Shown in pieces: positions 41,925 to 49,184 of a stretch of 64,000 nt of DNA. The first letter of the stretch is position 1. Every line of letters starts with the position of its first letter. This DNA comes from Marinibaculum pumilum (GTDB taxonomy: Bacteria > Pseudomonadota > Alphaproteobacteria > Ferrovibrionales > Ferrovibrionaceae). The translations under genes and the position numbers were made by a program. The stretch lies in the NCBI RefSeq assembly GCF_042646425.1, contig NZ_JBHRTR010000023.1:124001-188000 (forward strand), read 5' to 3'. Under the pieces are notes generated by a model. It searched no databases. It was given only the letters and a program-made list of their open reading frames with translations, and was not told where the DNA came from.

Positions 41925-43262
41925 ATGACGTCCGTTTCGGGTCCTGACGGCTACATGTCCGGCTTCGGCAACGAGTTCGAGACCGAGGCCCTGGAAGGCG
42001 CCCTGCCGGTGGGGCAGAACTCGCCGCAACGCTGCCCCTACGGCCTCTATGCGGAACAGCTCTCCGGTTCGCCCTTCACCGCGCCGCGTGCCAGCAACCG
42101 CCGTACCTGGCTGTACCGGATCAGGCCGTCCGTCCTGCATGCGGTGAAGTTCCGCCGTGCCGCGGAATCGGAGTGGAAGACGGCGCCGCACCATGTCGCA
42201 GGCGGCCCCGACCTGGGGCCGCTTCGCTGGGACCCGCCGGCGCCGCCGGCGGGCGAGACCAGCTTCGTCGAAGGCATGCGCACCATGACGACGGCCGGCG
42301 ACGTGAATGTCCAGGCCGGGATGGCTGCGCACATCTTCCACGTCTCGCGCTCGATGGAACGGGAGTATTTCTACAATGCCGATGGCGAGCTGCTGGTCGT
42401 GATGGGGAAGGGCCGGCTCGCCTTCCATACCGAAATGGGCCGGATCGAGGCGGAGCCCGGCGAGATCGTCGTGCTGCCGCGCGGCGTGAAGTTCCGCGTC
42501 GCGCTGCTGGAGGGGCCCGCCCGCGGCTATGCCTGCGAGAATTACGGCGCCATGTTCACCCTGCCGGAGCGCGGCCCGATCGGCGCCAACGGCCTGGCCA
42601 ATCCGCGCGACTTCCTGGTGCCTGTCGCCGCCTATGAGGAGGTGGAGGCGCCCTGCACCCTGACCGTGAAGTGGTGCGGCGGCTTCCATACCGCCGAGAT
42701 CGGTCATTCGCCGCTCGACGTCGTCGCCTGGCATGGCGCGCATGTGCCCTATAAGTACGACCTGCGCCGCTTCTCGCCGGTGGGCGCGATCCTCAACGAC
42801 CATCCCGACCCGTCGATCTTCACGGTGCTGACCGCGCCGTCCGACACGCCGGGCATGGCCAATGTCGACTTTGCGATCTTTCCGGAGCGCTGGATGGTTG
42901 CCGAGGGCACCTTCCGGCCGCCCTGGTACCACATGAACGTGATGTCGGAGTTCATGGGCCTGATCTACGGGGTCTACGACGCCAAGCCGGAGGGGTTCGT
43001 GCCCGGCGGCATGAGCCTGCACAATTGCATGCTGCCGCACGGCCCGGACAATGACGCCTTCACTGCGGCCAGTTTCAGCAAGCTGGAGCCGCACAAGCTG
43101 TCGGGCACCCTGGCCTTCATGTTCGAGACCCGTTTCCCGCAGCACCTGACCGGCTTTGCCGGCGACCTGCCGACCCTGCAGGCCGGCTATACCGACTGCT
43201 GGTCGGGGCTGAAGAAGCATTTCGATCCGGCCCGCCGCGACTGGGGCGCGGCAGCCGAATGA
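41925..43262 (+). CDS. hmgA: Homogentisate 1,2-dioxygenase
   Basis: This 445-residue enzyme opens homogentisate to maleylacetoacetate, the central ring-cleavage step of tyrosine and phenylacetate-type catabolism. Signature blocks are YMSGFGNEFETEALEGALPV, LYAEQLSGSPFTAPR, RVVEGTF-like PERWMVAEGTFRPPWYH, NVMSEFMGLIYG and LHNCMLPHGPDNDAF, which supplies iron-binding histidines. It is the first gene of the operon downstream of the MarR operator, and AGGGAGGAAGG precedes the ATG. Confidence 0.98.
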   Translation: MTSVSGPDGYMSGFGNEFETEALEGALPVGQNSPQRCPYGLYAEQLSGSPFTAPRASNRRTWLYRIRPSVLHAVKFRRAAESEWKTAPHHVAGGPDLGPLRWDPPAPPAGETSFVEGMRTMTTAGDVNVQAGMAAHIFHVSRSMEREYFYNADGELLVVMGKGRLAFHTEMGRIEAEPGEIVVLPRGVKFRVALLEGPARGYACENYGAMFTLPERGPIGANGLANPRDFLVPVAAYEEVEAPCTLTVKWCGGFHTAEIGHSPLDVVAWHGAHVPYKYDLRRFSPVGAILNDHPDPSIFTVLTAPSDTPGMANVDFAIFPERWMVAEGTFRPPWYHMNVMSEFMGLIYGVYDAKPEGFVPGGMSLHNCMLPHGPDNDAFTAASFSKLEPHKLSGTLAFMFETRFPQHLTGFAGDLPTLQAGYTDCWSGLKKHFDPARRDWGAAAE

Positions 43263-43290
43263 CGGTTCACGCAAGGGGAGGAAAAGGCCG

Positions 43291-44310
43291 ATGAAACTCG
43301 CGACTTTGAAAAGCGGCGGACGGGACGGGACCCTGGTGCTGGTCAGCCGCGACCTGTCGCGGGCGGTGAAGGCCAGGGCGGCCCCGACCTTGCAGGCGGC
43401 GCTGGACCGCTGGGCGGAGGCGGCGCCGGCGCTGGAGGCCGAGGCCCGCGAGCTGGAGGCCGGCAAGGCGGCGGATGCCTTCGATTTCGACCAGGCCGCC
43501 TGCGCCTCGCCGCTGCCGCGCGCCTATCAGTGGGCGGACGGATCCGCCTACGTCAATCATGTCGAACTGGTCCGCAAGGCCCGCAATGCGGAGATGCCGG
43601 AGAGCTTCTGGAGCGACCCGCTGATGTACCAGGGCGGTTCGGATTCCTTCCTCGGCCCGCGCGACGACATCCTGATGGCGGACGAGGCCTGGGGCATCGA
43701 CTTCGAAGGCGAGGTCGCGGTCATCGTCGACGATGTGCCGATGGGCGCCAGCCTGGAGCAGGCGGCCGCGGCGATCCGGCTGGTGGTGCTGGTCAACGAC
43801 GTGTCGCTGCGCGGCCTGATCCCCGCGGAACTGGGCAAGGGATTCGGTTTCTTCCATGCCAAGCCCTCCAGCGCCTTCTCGCCGGTCGCCGTCACGCCGG
43901 ACGAACTGGGCAGCGCCTGGGACGGCGAGAAGGTCAGCCTGGCGCTCAACTGCGACCTGAACGGCACGGCCTTCGGGCGGGCGCGGGCCGGGGTCGACAT
44001 GACCTTCACTTTCCCCACCCTGATCGCCCATGCCGCAAAGACCCGGCCGCTCTGCGCCGGCAGCATCGTCGGCTCCGGAACCGTCTCCAACAAGGGCGAG
44101 GATGGCGGGCCCGGTCGGGCGGTCGTTGCCGGGGGCCTCGGCTATTCCTGCATCGCCGAGGTGCGGATGGTGGAGACCATCGAGGAGGGCCAGCCGAAGA
44201 CGCCGTTCATGCGCTTCGGCGACCGGATCCGCATCGAGATGCCGGACGCCGATGGCCGGTCCGTGTTCGGCGCCATCGAACAGACGGTGCGCAAGTACGA
44301 AGGCCCATAG
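43291..44310 (+). CDS. Fumarylacetoacetate hydrolase family protein
   Basis: This 339-residue protein belongs to the FAH superfamily and by position should split fumarylacetoacetate to fumarate and acetoacetate. Visible blocks are ARNAEMPESFWSDPLMYQGG, AWGIDFEGEVAVIVDDV (metal-ligand acidic residues), LRGLIPAELGKGFGFFHAKP and then FMRFGDRIRIEMPD. It is shorter than the eukaryotic fumarylacetoacetase, as is usual in bacteria. No maleylacetoacetate isomerase gene lies in the cluster. It follows hmgA by 28 bases with its own AGGGGAGG site. Confidence 0.92.
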   Translation: MKLATLKSGGRDGTLVLVSRDLSRAVKARAAPTLQAALDRWAEAAPALEAEARELEAGKAADAFDFDQAACASPLPRAYQWADGSAYVNHVELVRKARNAEMPESFWSDPLMYQGGSDSFLGPRDDILMADEAWGIDFEGEVAVIVDDVPMGASLEQAAAAIRLVVLVNDVSLRGLIPAELGKGFGFFHAKPSSAFSPVAVTPDELGSAWDGEKVSLALNCDLNGTAFGRARAGVDMTFTFPTLIAHAAKTRPLCAGSIVGSGTVSNKGEDGGPGRAVVAGGLGYSCIAEVRMVETIEEGQPKTPFMRFGDRIRIEMPDADGRSVFGAIEQTVRKYEGP

Positions 44311-44334
44311 GACCCGGAACAGGGAGGGACCGCC

Positions 44335-45978
44335 ATGGCACGCTACCAGTACACCCGCTTTCCCTACCGGACGCCGCCGGAACTGGACGATGGAGCGACC
44401 GCGCGCACGCCGGTGCTGATCGTCGGTGCCGGCCCGATCGGCCTCTGCGCCGCGATCGACCTGGCGCTGCACGGCATCAGGAGCATGGTGATCGACGACA
44501 ATGACGTGGTCTCCATCGGCAGCCGGGCGATCTGCTGGTCGAAGCGCAGCCTGGAGATCATGGAGCGCCTGGGTGTCGGGCAGCGGATCGTCGACAAGGG
44601 GGTGACCTGGAAGGTCGGCCGCCTGTATCACCGCGACCGGGAGGTCTATTCCTTCGACATGCTGCCGGAAGGGGGGCACCACTTCCCCGCCTTCGTGAAC
44701 CTGCAGCAATACTATGTCGAGGAATACCTGGTGGAGCGGGCGCGGGACTTCCCGGACCTGATCGACCTGCGCTTCAAGAACCGCTTCACCGCGCTGGAGC
44801 GGTATCCCGACAGGGTCGTCGCGCAGGTCGAGACGCCGGACGGTGCCTATGCCGTGGAGGCCGACTACCTGTTGGCCTGCGACGGCGTGCGCAGTGCAGT
44901 CCGCACGGCTCTGGGGCTGGACTTCGCCGGTCGCGTCTTCGAGGAACGCTTCCTGATCGCCGATGTCGAGTTGAAGGCGGATTTCCCCTCCGAGCGCTGG
45001 TTCTGGTTCGAGCCGCCCTTCCATCCCGGCCAGTCGGCGCTGTTGCACAAGCAGGCCGACGACATCTACCGCATCGACCTGCAACTGGGCCCCGATGCGG
45101 ATCCGGAGGAAGAGAAGAAGCCGGAGAAGGTGATCCCGCGCATCCGCTCGATGATCGGCGACCGCCCGTTCGAGCTGGACTGGGTGTCCGTCTACACCTT
45201 CCAGTGCCGCCGCCTGGAGCGCTTCGTCCACGACCGGGTGATCTTCGCCGGCGACAGCGCGCATGTCGTCTCGCCGTTCGGCGCGCGCGGCGGCAATGGC
45301 GGCATCCAGGATGTCGACAATCTGTGCTGGAAGCTGGCCGCGATCCTGAAGGGGGAGGCGGGCCAGGGCCTGCTGTCCAGCTATGACGAGGAACGGATCC
45401 ACGGCGCGGACGAGAACATCCGGAATTCCGCCCGCGCCACGAACTTCATGACGCCGAAATCGGCGATGGAGAAGCGCTTCCGCGACGAGATCCTGAACAT
45501 GGCCGAAGTGCATCCCTTTGCACGCCGCATGGTGAATTCCGGCCGCCTGTCCATCGCCTGCTCCCTGGCGGGCTTCTCGCTGCAATCGGCCGACGATCCG
45601 GCCTTCGGCGGCGCGATGGTGCCCGGCGCTCCCTGCGCCGATGCACCAGTGACCGATGCGTCCGGCGCCCCCGCCTGGCTGTTGGACCATCTGGGCGGCC
45701 GCTTCCACCTGCTCAGCTTCGGCGGGCCGGTGGCCGCACCCGCCGGCCTGCCGCAGGTGGTGGTGGGCGAGGGGGCCGGCCAGCTGCGCGATGTCGAGGG
45801 CCTGGTCGCGCGCCGCTACGATGCGGGGCGGGGCGCGGCCTATCTTATCCGGCCCGACCAGCATGTGGCGGCCCGCTTCGCGGCCCCGACGGCGGAGCGC
45901 ATCGCCGCCGCGTGGCGCCAGGCGCTGGGCGGCGATGCAGCCCATGCCGGGGGGCAGGCCGGGGGGCAGGCGGCATGA
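44335..45978 (+). CDS. FAD-dependent aromatic hydroxylase, MhaA-like
   Basis: This 547-residue group A flavin monooxygenase has the FAD dinucleotide motif VGAGPIGLCAAIDLALHG near residue 30, the DG motif in YLLACDGVRSAVR, and the GD motif in FAGDSAHVVSPFGARGGNGG. MhaA of Pseudomonas putida hydroxylates 3-hydroxyphenylacetate to homogentisate; being downstream of hmgA and fumarylacetoacetase makes that reaction the best guess. MhpA-like 3-(3-hydroxyphenyl)propionate hydroxylase is the alternative. Its end overlaps the DUF2783 gene in ATGA. The C-terminus has a short GGQAGGQAA tail. Confidence 0.85.
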   Translation: MARYQYTRFPYRTPPELDDGATARTPVLIVGAGPIGLCAAIDLALHGIRSMVIDDNDVVSIGSRAICWSKRSLEIMERLGVGQRIVDKGVTWKVGRLYHRDREVYSFDMLPEGGHHFPAFVNLQQYYVEEYLVERARDFPDLIDLRFKNRFTALERYPDRVVAQVETPDGAYAVEADYLLACDGVRSAVRTALGLDFAGRVFEERFLIADVELKADFPSERWFWFEPPFHPGQSALLHKQADDIYRIDLQLGPDADPEEEKKPEKVIPRIRSMIGDRPFELDWVSVYTFQCRRLERFVHDRVIFAGDSAHVVSPFGARGGNGGIQDVDNLCWKLAAILKGEAGQGLLSSYDEERIHGADENIRNSARATNFMTPKSAMEKRFRDEILNMAEVHPFARRMVNSGRLSIACSLAGFSLQSADDPAFGGAMVPGAPCADAPVTDASGAPAWLLDHLGGRFHLLSFGGPVAAPAGLPQVVVGEGAGQLRDVEGLVARRYDAGRGAAYLIRPDQHVAARFAAPTAERIAAAWRQALGGDAAHAGGQAGGQAA

Positions 45979-46202
45979 CGGCGCTGAACACAGAGTTCAA
46001 CCTGGGGCCGGCCGGCGACGACGTCTATTCGGCCCTGATCGCCGCACATGAAGGGCTGTCGGAGGAGGCGAGCGCGCGGTTGAACGTGCGCCTGGTGCTG
46101 CTGCTGGCGAACCAGGTCGGCGATCCGGAGGTCATCCGCCAGGCGATCGCGGCGGCCCGGGCCGGCCTCGCGGGAGCGGACGGCACCGGCGGCAAAGGTT
46201 AG
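45975..46202 (+). CDS. DUF2783 small protein, probable hydroxylase partner
   Basis: This 75-residue protein matches DUF2783: FNLGPAGDDVYSALIAAHEG, then LSEEASARLNVRLVLLLANQ and VIRQAIAAARAG. Members typically sit right after FAD-dependent aromatic hydroxylases, and I suspect they correspond to the small coupling protein (MhaB) described for 3-hydroxyphenylacetate 6-hydroxylase. That equivalence is inferred. The ATGA overlap with the hydroxylase strongly supports a joint function. Confidence 0.82.
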   Translation: MTALNTEFNLGPAGDDVYSALIAAHEGLSEEASARLNVRLVLLLANQVGDPEVIRQAIAAARAGLAGADGTGGKG

Positions 46203-46209
46203 CGGCGGG

Positions 46210-46551
46210 ATGGAGGAGGCCGCCCGGGAGCGGTTTCGCAAGCGGCTGTCGGAGCGGCTGGCCGCGTTGCGCACCGCCTCCGGCGTCACGGAAGAGGACC
46301 GGCGTCCGGTCCAGCTGGACCAGTCGTCGGTCGGCCGGCTGTCGCGCATGGACGCGATGCAGGTGCAGGCCATGGCGCAGGCGGCGGAGCGCCGCCGCAG
46401 CGACGAGGTCCGCCGCATCGAGGCGGCGCTGCAGCGCATCGCAGAGGACGAATATGGCTGGTGCCTGCGCTGCGGCGAGGCCATCGCCGTGCCGCGGCTG
46501 GAGGCCGACCCCACCGCCACACTGTGTATCGGCTGCGCGGGCAGCAGCTAG
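46210..46551 (+). CDS. TraR/DksA-type zinc-finger protein
   Basis: This 113-residue protein has an N-terminal helical region with QAMAQAAERRRSDEVRRIEA, the DksA-like coiled coil, and a C-terminal four-cysteine zinc finger: CLRCGEAI near residue 87 and CIGCAGSS at the end. It may bind RNA polymerase through the secondary channel, but the usual acidic tip DxxDxA is not apparent, so a specialised or degenerate role is possible. It starts seven bases after the DUF2783 gene and seems to belong to the homogentisate operon. Confidence 0.85.
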   Translation: MEEAARERFRKRLSERLAALRTASGVTEEDRRPVQLDQSSVGRLSRMDAMQVQAMAQAAERRRSDEVRRIEAALQRIAEDEYGWCLRCGEAIAVPRLEADPTATLCIGCAGSS

Positions 46552-46666
46552 GGTGGGCAACGCGTCCGGCTTGATGCGCCGCAGCAATTACTTAACAACA
46601 CCGCTGGACCCCGGGGGGATGCTGCCCCATGATGATCGCCATCATCTGTCAAAGGGGGGCTCCTGG

Positions 46667-47323
46667 ATGAGCAAGTTTCCTCGCTATGTCGTCGCGGCAG
46701 GCGCCGTGCTGACTGTTGCCGGAGCGGCCGGCACGGCTCTCGCGCACCATCCGATGGGCGGTGCGACGCCGAGCAACCTCGCCGAAGGGCTGCTTTCGGG
46801 CATCGGCCATCCGGTCATCGGGGTGGACCATCTGGCCTTCATCATTGCGGTGGGGATTGCCGCTGCATTCACGCCGCGCTCCTGGCTGTCGCCGCTCGCC
46901 TTCGTCGCCGCCACCGTTATCGGCTGCCTTTTCCTGGTCGGCGGGGTGATGCTGCCGGCGGCAGAGTTCGTGATCTCCGCATCGGTCGTCGTGGTCGGGG
47001 CGGCGATCCTGTCGGGCCGTGGCCTTCCGGCCTCGGCCTATGCCGCATTGTTCGCCGTGGCCGGCCTGTTCCATGGCTGGGCCTATGGCGAAGCCATCGT
47101 GGGGGCCGAGAGCACGCCGCTCCTTGCCTATCTGGTCGGCTTCGCGGTCACCCAGTACCTGATCGCGCTGGGCGTCTCGAAGATCGTACAGGCGACCGTG
47201 AAGGCGGGTCCGGAAGGCCTTCCGCTGTGGCGGCAGGTCGGGCCGCGCCTCGCCGGCGCCGTCGTGGCCGGCGTCGGTCTGGCCTTCTTCCTCGAGGCTG
47301 TCGAAGGCGCCGTCTTCGCCTGA
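46667..47323 (+). CDS. HupE/UreJ family nickel/cobalt transporter
   Basis: This 218-residue membrane protein has a cleavable-looking N-terminal segment ending ALAHHPMGG and about six further helices. The HupE signature GHPVIGVDHLAFIIAVG (HPxxGxDH) and the second motif FHGWAYGEAI are present. HupE/UreJ proteins are nickel or cobalt permeases; lying directly upstream of a cobalt-type nitrile hydratase argues that this one supplies cobalt. A terminator-like hairpin separates it from nthA. GATGATcgccATCATC at 46631-46646 lies in its upstream region and could be a metal-regulator site. Confidence 0.88.
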   Translation: MSKFPRYVVAAGAVLTVAGAAGTALAHHPMGGATPSNLAEGLLSGIGHPVIGVDHLAFIIAVGIAAAFTPRSWLSPLAFVAATVIGCLFLVGGVMLPAAEFVISASVVVVGAAILSGRGLPASAYAALFAVAGLFHGWAYGEAIVGAESTPLLAYLVGFAVTQYLIALGVSKIVQATVKAGPEGLPLWRQVGPRLAGAVVAGVGLAFFLEAVEGAVFA

Positions 47324-47327
47324 ACGC

Positions 47328-47357
47328 AGGGCCCGCTTCGGCGGGCCCTTCTTCCTT
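47328..47357 (+). terminator. Rho-independent terminator after the HupE gene
   Basis: AGGGCCCGC-TTCG-GCGGGCCCT is a 9-bp stem with a stable UUCG-type tetraloop, followed by TCTTCCTT. It lies 52 bases before the nitrile hydratase alpha start. It may be a full terminator or a partial one reducing read-through. Confidence 0.8.
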
Positions 47358-47409
47358 GTCTGATGTCTGCGCGTGTTACCGGAGGCTTTCTGGGTCGGGA
47401 GGACCTGAC

Positions 47410-48012
47410 ATGGCACATGACCATCACAACCGTCCGCTGACGGACGTCGAGTTGCGCGTCAAAGCTCTGGAATCCCTGCTGGTGGAGAAGGATCTGATCG
47501 ATCCGGCCGCGGTGGACGAACTGATCCAGATGTACGAGACCAAGATCGGCCCGCGCAATGGCGCGAAGGTGGTGGCCAAGGCCTGGTCCGATCCGGAATA
47601 CAAGAAGCGCCTCCTGGAGGACGGCACCAAGGCGATCGCCGAACTCGGCTTCTCCGGCCTGCAGGGCGAGGACATGATCGTCGTGGAGAACACGCCGCAG
47701 GTGCACAACATGGTCGTGTGCACCCTCTGCTCCTGCTATCCCTGGCCGACCCTGGGCCTGCCGCCGGTCTGGTACAAGTCGACGCCATACCGGGCGAAGG
47801 TGGTCGCCGATCCGCGCGGCGTGCTCAACGAATTCGGCACCAGCATCGGCGATGGTAAGGAAGTCCGTGTCTGGGATTCCAATGCCGAGCTGCGCTACCT
47901 GGTCCTGCCGGAGCGGCCGGCCGGCACCGACGGGATGTCGGAGGACCAGCTGGCGGAACTCGTCACCCGCGACAGCATGATCGGCACCGGACTGCCGAAG
48001 TCGCCGGCCTGA
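47410..48012 (+). CDS. nthA: Cobalt-type nitrile hydratase alpha subunit
   Basis: This 200-residue catalytic subunit hydrates nitriles to amides. The metal-binding claw is VCTLCSC with Cys104, Cys107 and Cys109; the Thr after the first cysteine marks the cobalt type (iron enzymes have CSLCSC), and the last two cysteines are normally oxidised to sulphinate and sulphenate. LGLPPVWYKSTPYRAKVV and LRYLVLPERPAGT are family blocks. The same motif also occurs in thiocyanate hydrolase gamma, so substrate class is not fixed by the claw alone. GGGAGGACC precedes the ATG. The beta-type genes follow. Confidence 0.95.
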   Translation: MAHDHHNRPLTDVELRVKALESLLVEKDLIDPAAVDELIQMYETKIGPRNGAKVVAKAWSDPEYKKRLLEDGTKAIAELGFSGLQGEDMIVVENTPQVHNMVVCTLCSCYPWPTLGLPPVWYKSTPYRAKVVADPRGVLNEFGTSIGDGKEVRVWDSNAELRYLVLPERPAGTDGMSEDQLAELVTRDSMIGTGLPKSPA

Positions 48013-48033
48013 CGCAGGCAAAGGGAGAGCATC

Positions 48034-48345
48034 ATGAACGGAGTACATGATTGCGGCGGGATGCACGGCATGGGGCCGATCGATCCCGAACCGAACGAGC
48101 CCGTCTTCAAGGAGGACTGGCAGCGCCACATGTTCGGCATGTTCATCGCGATCCTGCCGGCCGGCCTGTTCACCCTCGACCAGGTGCGCCACGCGATCGA
48201 GCGCATGGGCGCCACCCACTACCTGAACACCAGCTATTACGAGCATTGGCTCGCGGCGCTGGAGACCCTGATGATCGAGGGCGGGCACGTCACCCGGGAA
48301 GAGCTCGACGCGCGCATCGCGCAGCTGTCGAAGGAGGCGGCGTGA
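48034..48345 (+). CDS. Nitrile hydratase beta subunit, N-terminal half as a separate gene
   Basis: This 103-residue protein corresponds to the first half of a normal nitrile hydratase beta subunit: MNGVHDCGGMHGMGPID, then PVFKEDWQRHMFGM, and the conserved Arg52 in LDQVRHAIERM, which contacts the oxidised claw cysteines in known enzymes. YYEHWLAALETLMIEGG matches as well. It stops where the linker to the second half should begin, in a TGATG overlap with the next gene. A split beta recalls thiocyanate hydrolase and toyocamycin nitrile hydratase. Confidence 0.9.
   Translation: MNGVHDCGGMHGMGPIDPEPNEPVFKEDWQRHMFGMFIAILPAGLFTLDQVRHAIERMGATHYLNTSYYEHWLAALETLMIEGGHVTREELDARIAQLSKEAA
48331..48337 (+). 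promoter_or_regulatory. Strong Shine-Dalgarno sequence for the beta C-terminal gene
   Basis: AAGGAGG lies seven bases before the ATG at 48345, inside the end of the beta N-terminal gene. A near-perfect, well-spaced ribosome binding site exactly here argues that the division of the beta subunit is genuine and not a sequencing frameshift. Confidence 0.8.
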
Positions 48346-48692
48346 TGGCGGCGCTGACGAAGGAAATGGTCCCGATGGTGGTCGGTGGCGGCGCCTCGGC
48401 GCGGGTCGAGAGCGACATGCCGGCGAAGTTCAAGGCCGGCGACACGGTCCTTGTCAGGAACATCAACCCGCCGACCCATACCCGGATGCCGCGCTATATC
48501 CGCGGCAAGACCGGCAAGGTCGAGCATGACCACGGTGTCTTCATCTATCCCGACGCTTCCGCCCATGGCGAGGAGAAGCCGCAGCACTGCTACAGCGTGA
48601 GGTTCACCGCGCAGGAGTTGTGGGGACCGGAGGCGAACGCGAAGGACTCGCTCTATATCGACCTGTTCGACGACTATATCGAAAAGGCCTGA
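48345..48692 (+). CDS. Nitrile hydratase beta subunit, C-terminal half as a separate gene
   Basis: This 115-residue protein is the SH3-like barrel of nitrile hydratase beta: KFKAGDTVLVRNINPPTHTR, then MPRYIRGKTGKVEHDHGVFI, and YSVRFTAQELWGPEA, ending LYIDLFDDYIEKA. Arg47 in THTRMP corresponds to the second claw-contacting arginine of fused beta subunits (Arg157 of the Rhodococcus enzyme). Together with the upstream gene it gives 218 residues, the usual full beta length. It starts within a TGATG overlap and has its own strong ribosome binding site. Confidence 0.9.
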   Translation: MAALTKEMVPMVVGGGASARVESDMPAKFKAGDTVLVRNINPPTHTRMPRYIRGKTGKVEHDHGVFIYPDASAHGEEKPQHCYSVRFTAQELWGPEANAKDSLYIDLFDDYIEKA

Positions 48693-48720
48693 GGCGGCAG
48701 CAGGTCGCCATCGGAGTAGC

Positions 48721-49176
48721 ATGACCGCGGGACAGGACAGCGAACGGCCGGTGTTCGGCGTCGAGAGGGCGCCCCAGGAGATCCCGGGCGCGGGGATGCG
48801 CGGGCGGCGAACGCCGCCCAGCCACCCCGACATGCCGCCCATCCCGCAGGATGCGGAGGGCCCCGTCTTCAAGGAGCCGTGGGAGGCGCAGGCCTTCGCC
48901 ATGGTGCTGGACCTGTACGACAAGGGCCGCTTCACCTGGAACGAATGGGTGGAGACGATCAGCGCCGAGATCGCCGCGGCGAAGACCCGCGGCGATCCCG
49001 ACCTGGGTGACAGCTACTACACGCACTGGCTGTCCGCGCTGGAGAAGCTGGTCGCGGCGAAGGGCCTCTCGTCTGCGGAGGAACTGGCCGGCCGCAAGGA
49101 AGCCTGGCGCCATGCCGACGAGCATCGCGACTTCGGTGCGCCGATCGAGCTGCACGACCACGACCAAGACCACTGA
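48721..49176 (+). CDS. Nitrile hydratase accessory (activator) protein
   Basis: This 151-residue protein resembles the N-terminal half of beta subunits (PVFKEPWEAQAFAMVLDLYD, NEWVETISAEIAAAK, SYYTHWLSALEKLVAAKG), the pattern of nitrile hydratase accessory proteins. For cobalt enzymes such proteins act as metallochaperones or self-subunit-swapping chaperones. The C-terminal tail is acidic and histidine-rich (HADEHRDF, LHDHDQDH), suited to metal binding. It is 28 bases after the beta C-terminal gene. Confidence 0.88.
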   Translation: MTAGQDSERPVFGVERAPQEIPGAGMRGRRTPPSHPDMPPIPQDAEGPVFKEPWEAQAFAMVLDLYDKGRFTWNEWVETISAEIAAAKTRGDPDLGDSYYTHWLSALEKLVAAKGLSSAEELAGRKEAWRHADEHRDFGAPIELHDHDQDH

Positions 49177-49184
49177 CTGCGCCG

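Noticed and set aside
43267..45945. 892-codon minus-strand frame opposite the fumarylacetoacetase and hydroxylase genes
   Set aside because: Shadow frame; both genes on the plus strand are certain.
47410..48012. Iron-type nitrile hydratase
   Set aside because: The claw is CTLCSC with Thr, the cobalt pattern; iron enzymes have CSLCSC.
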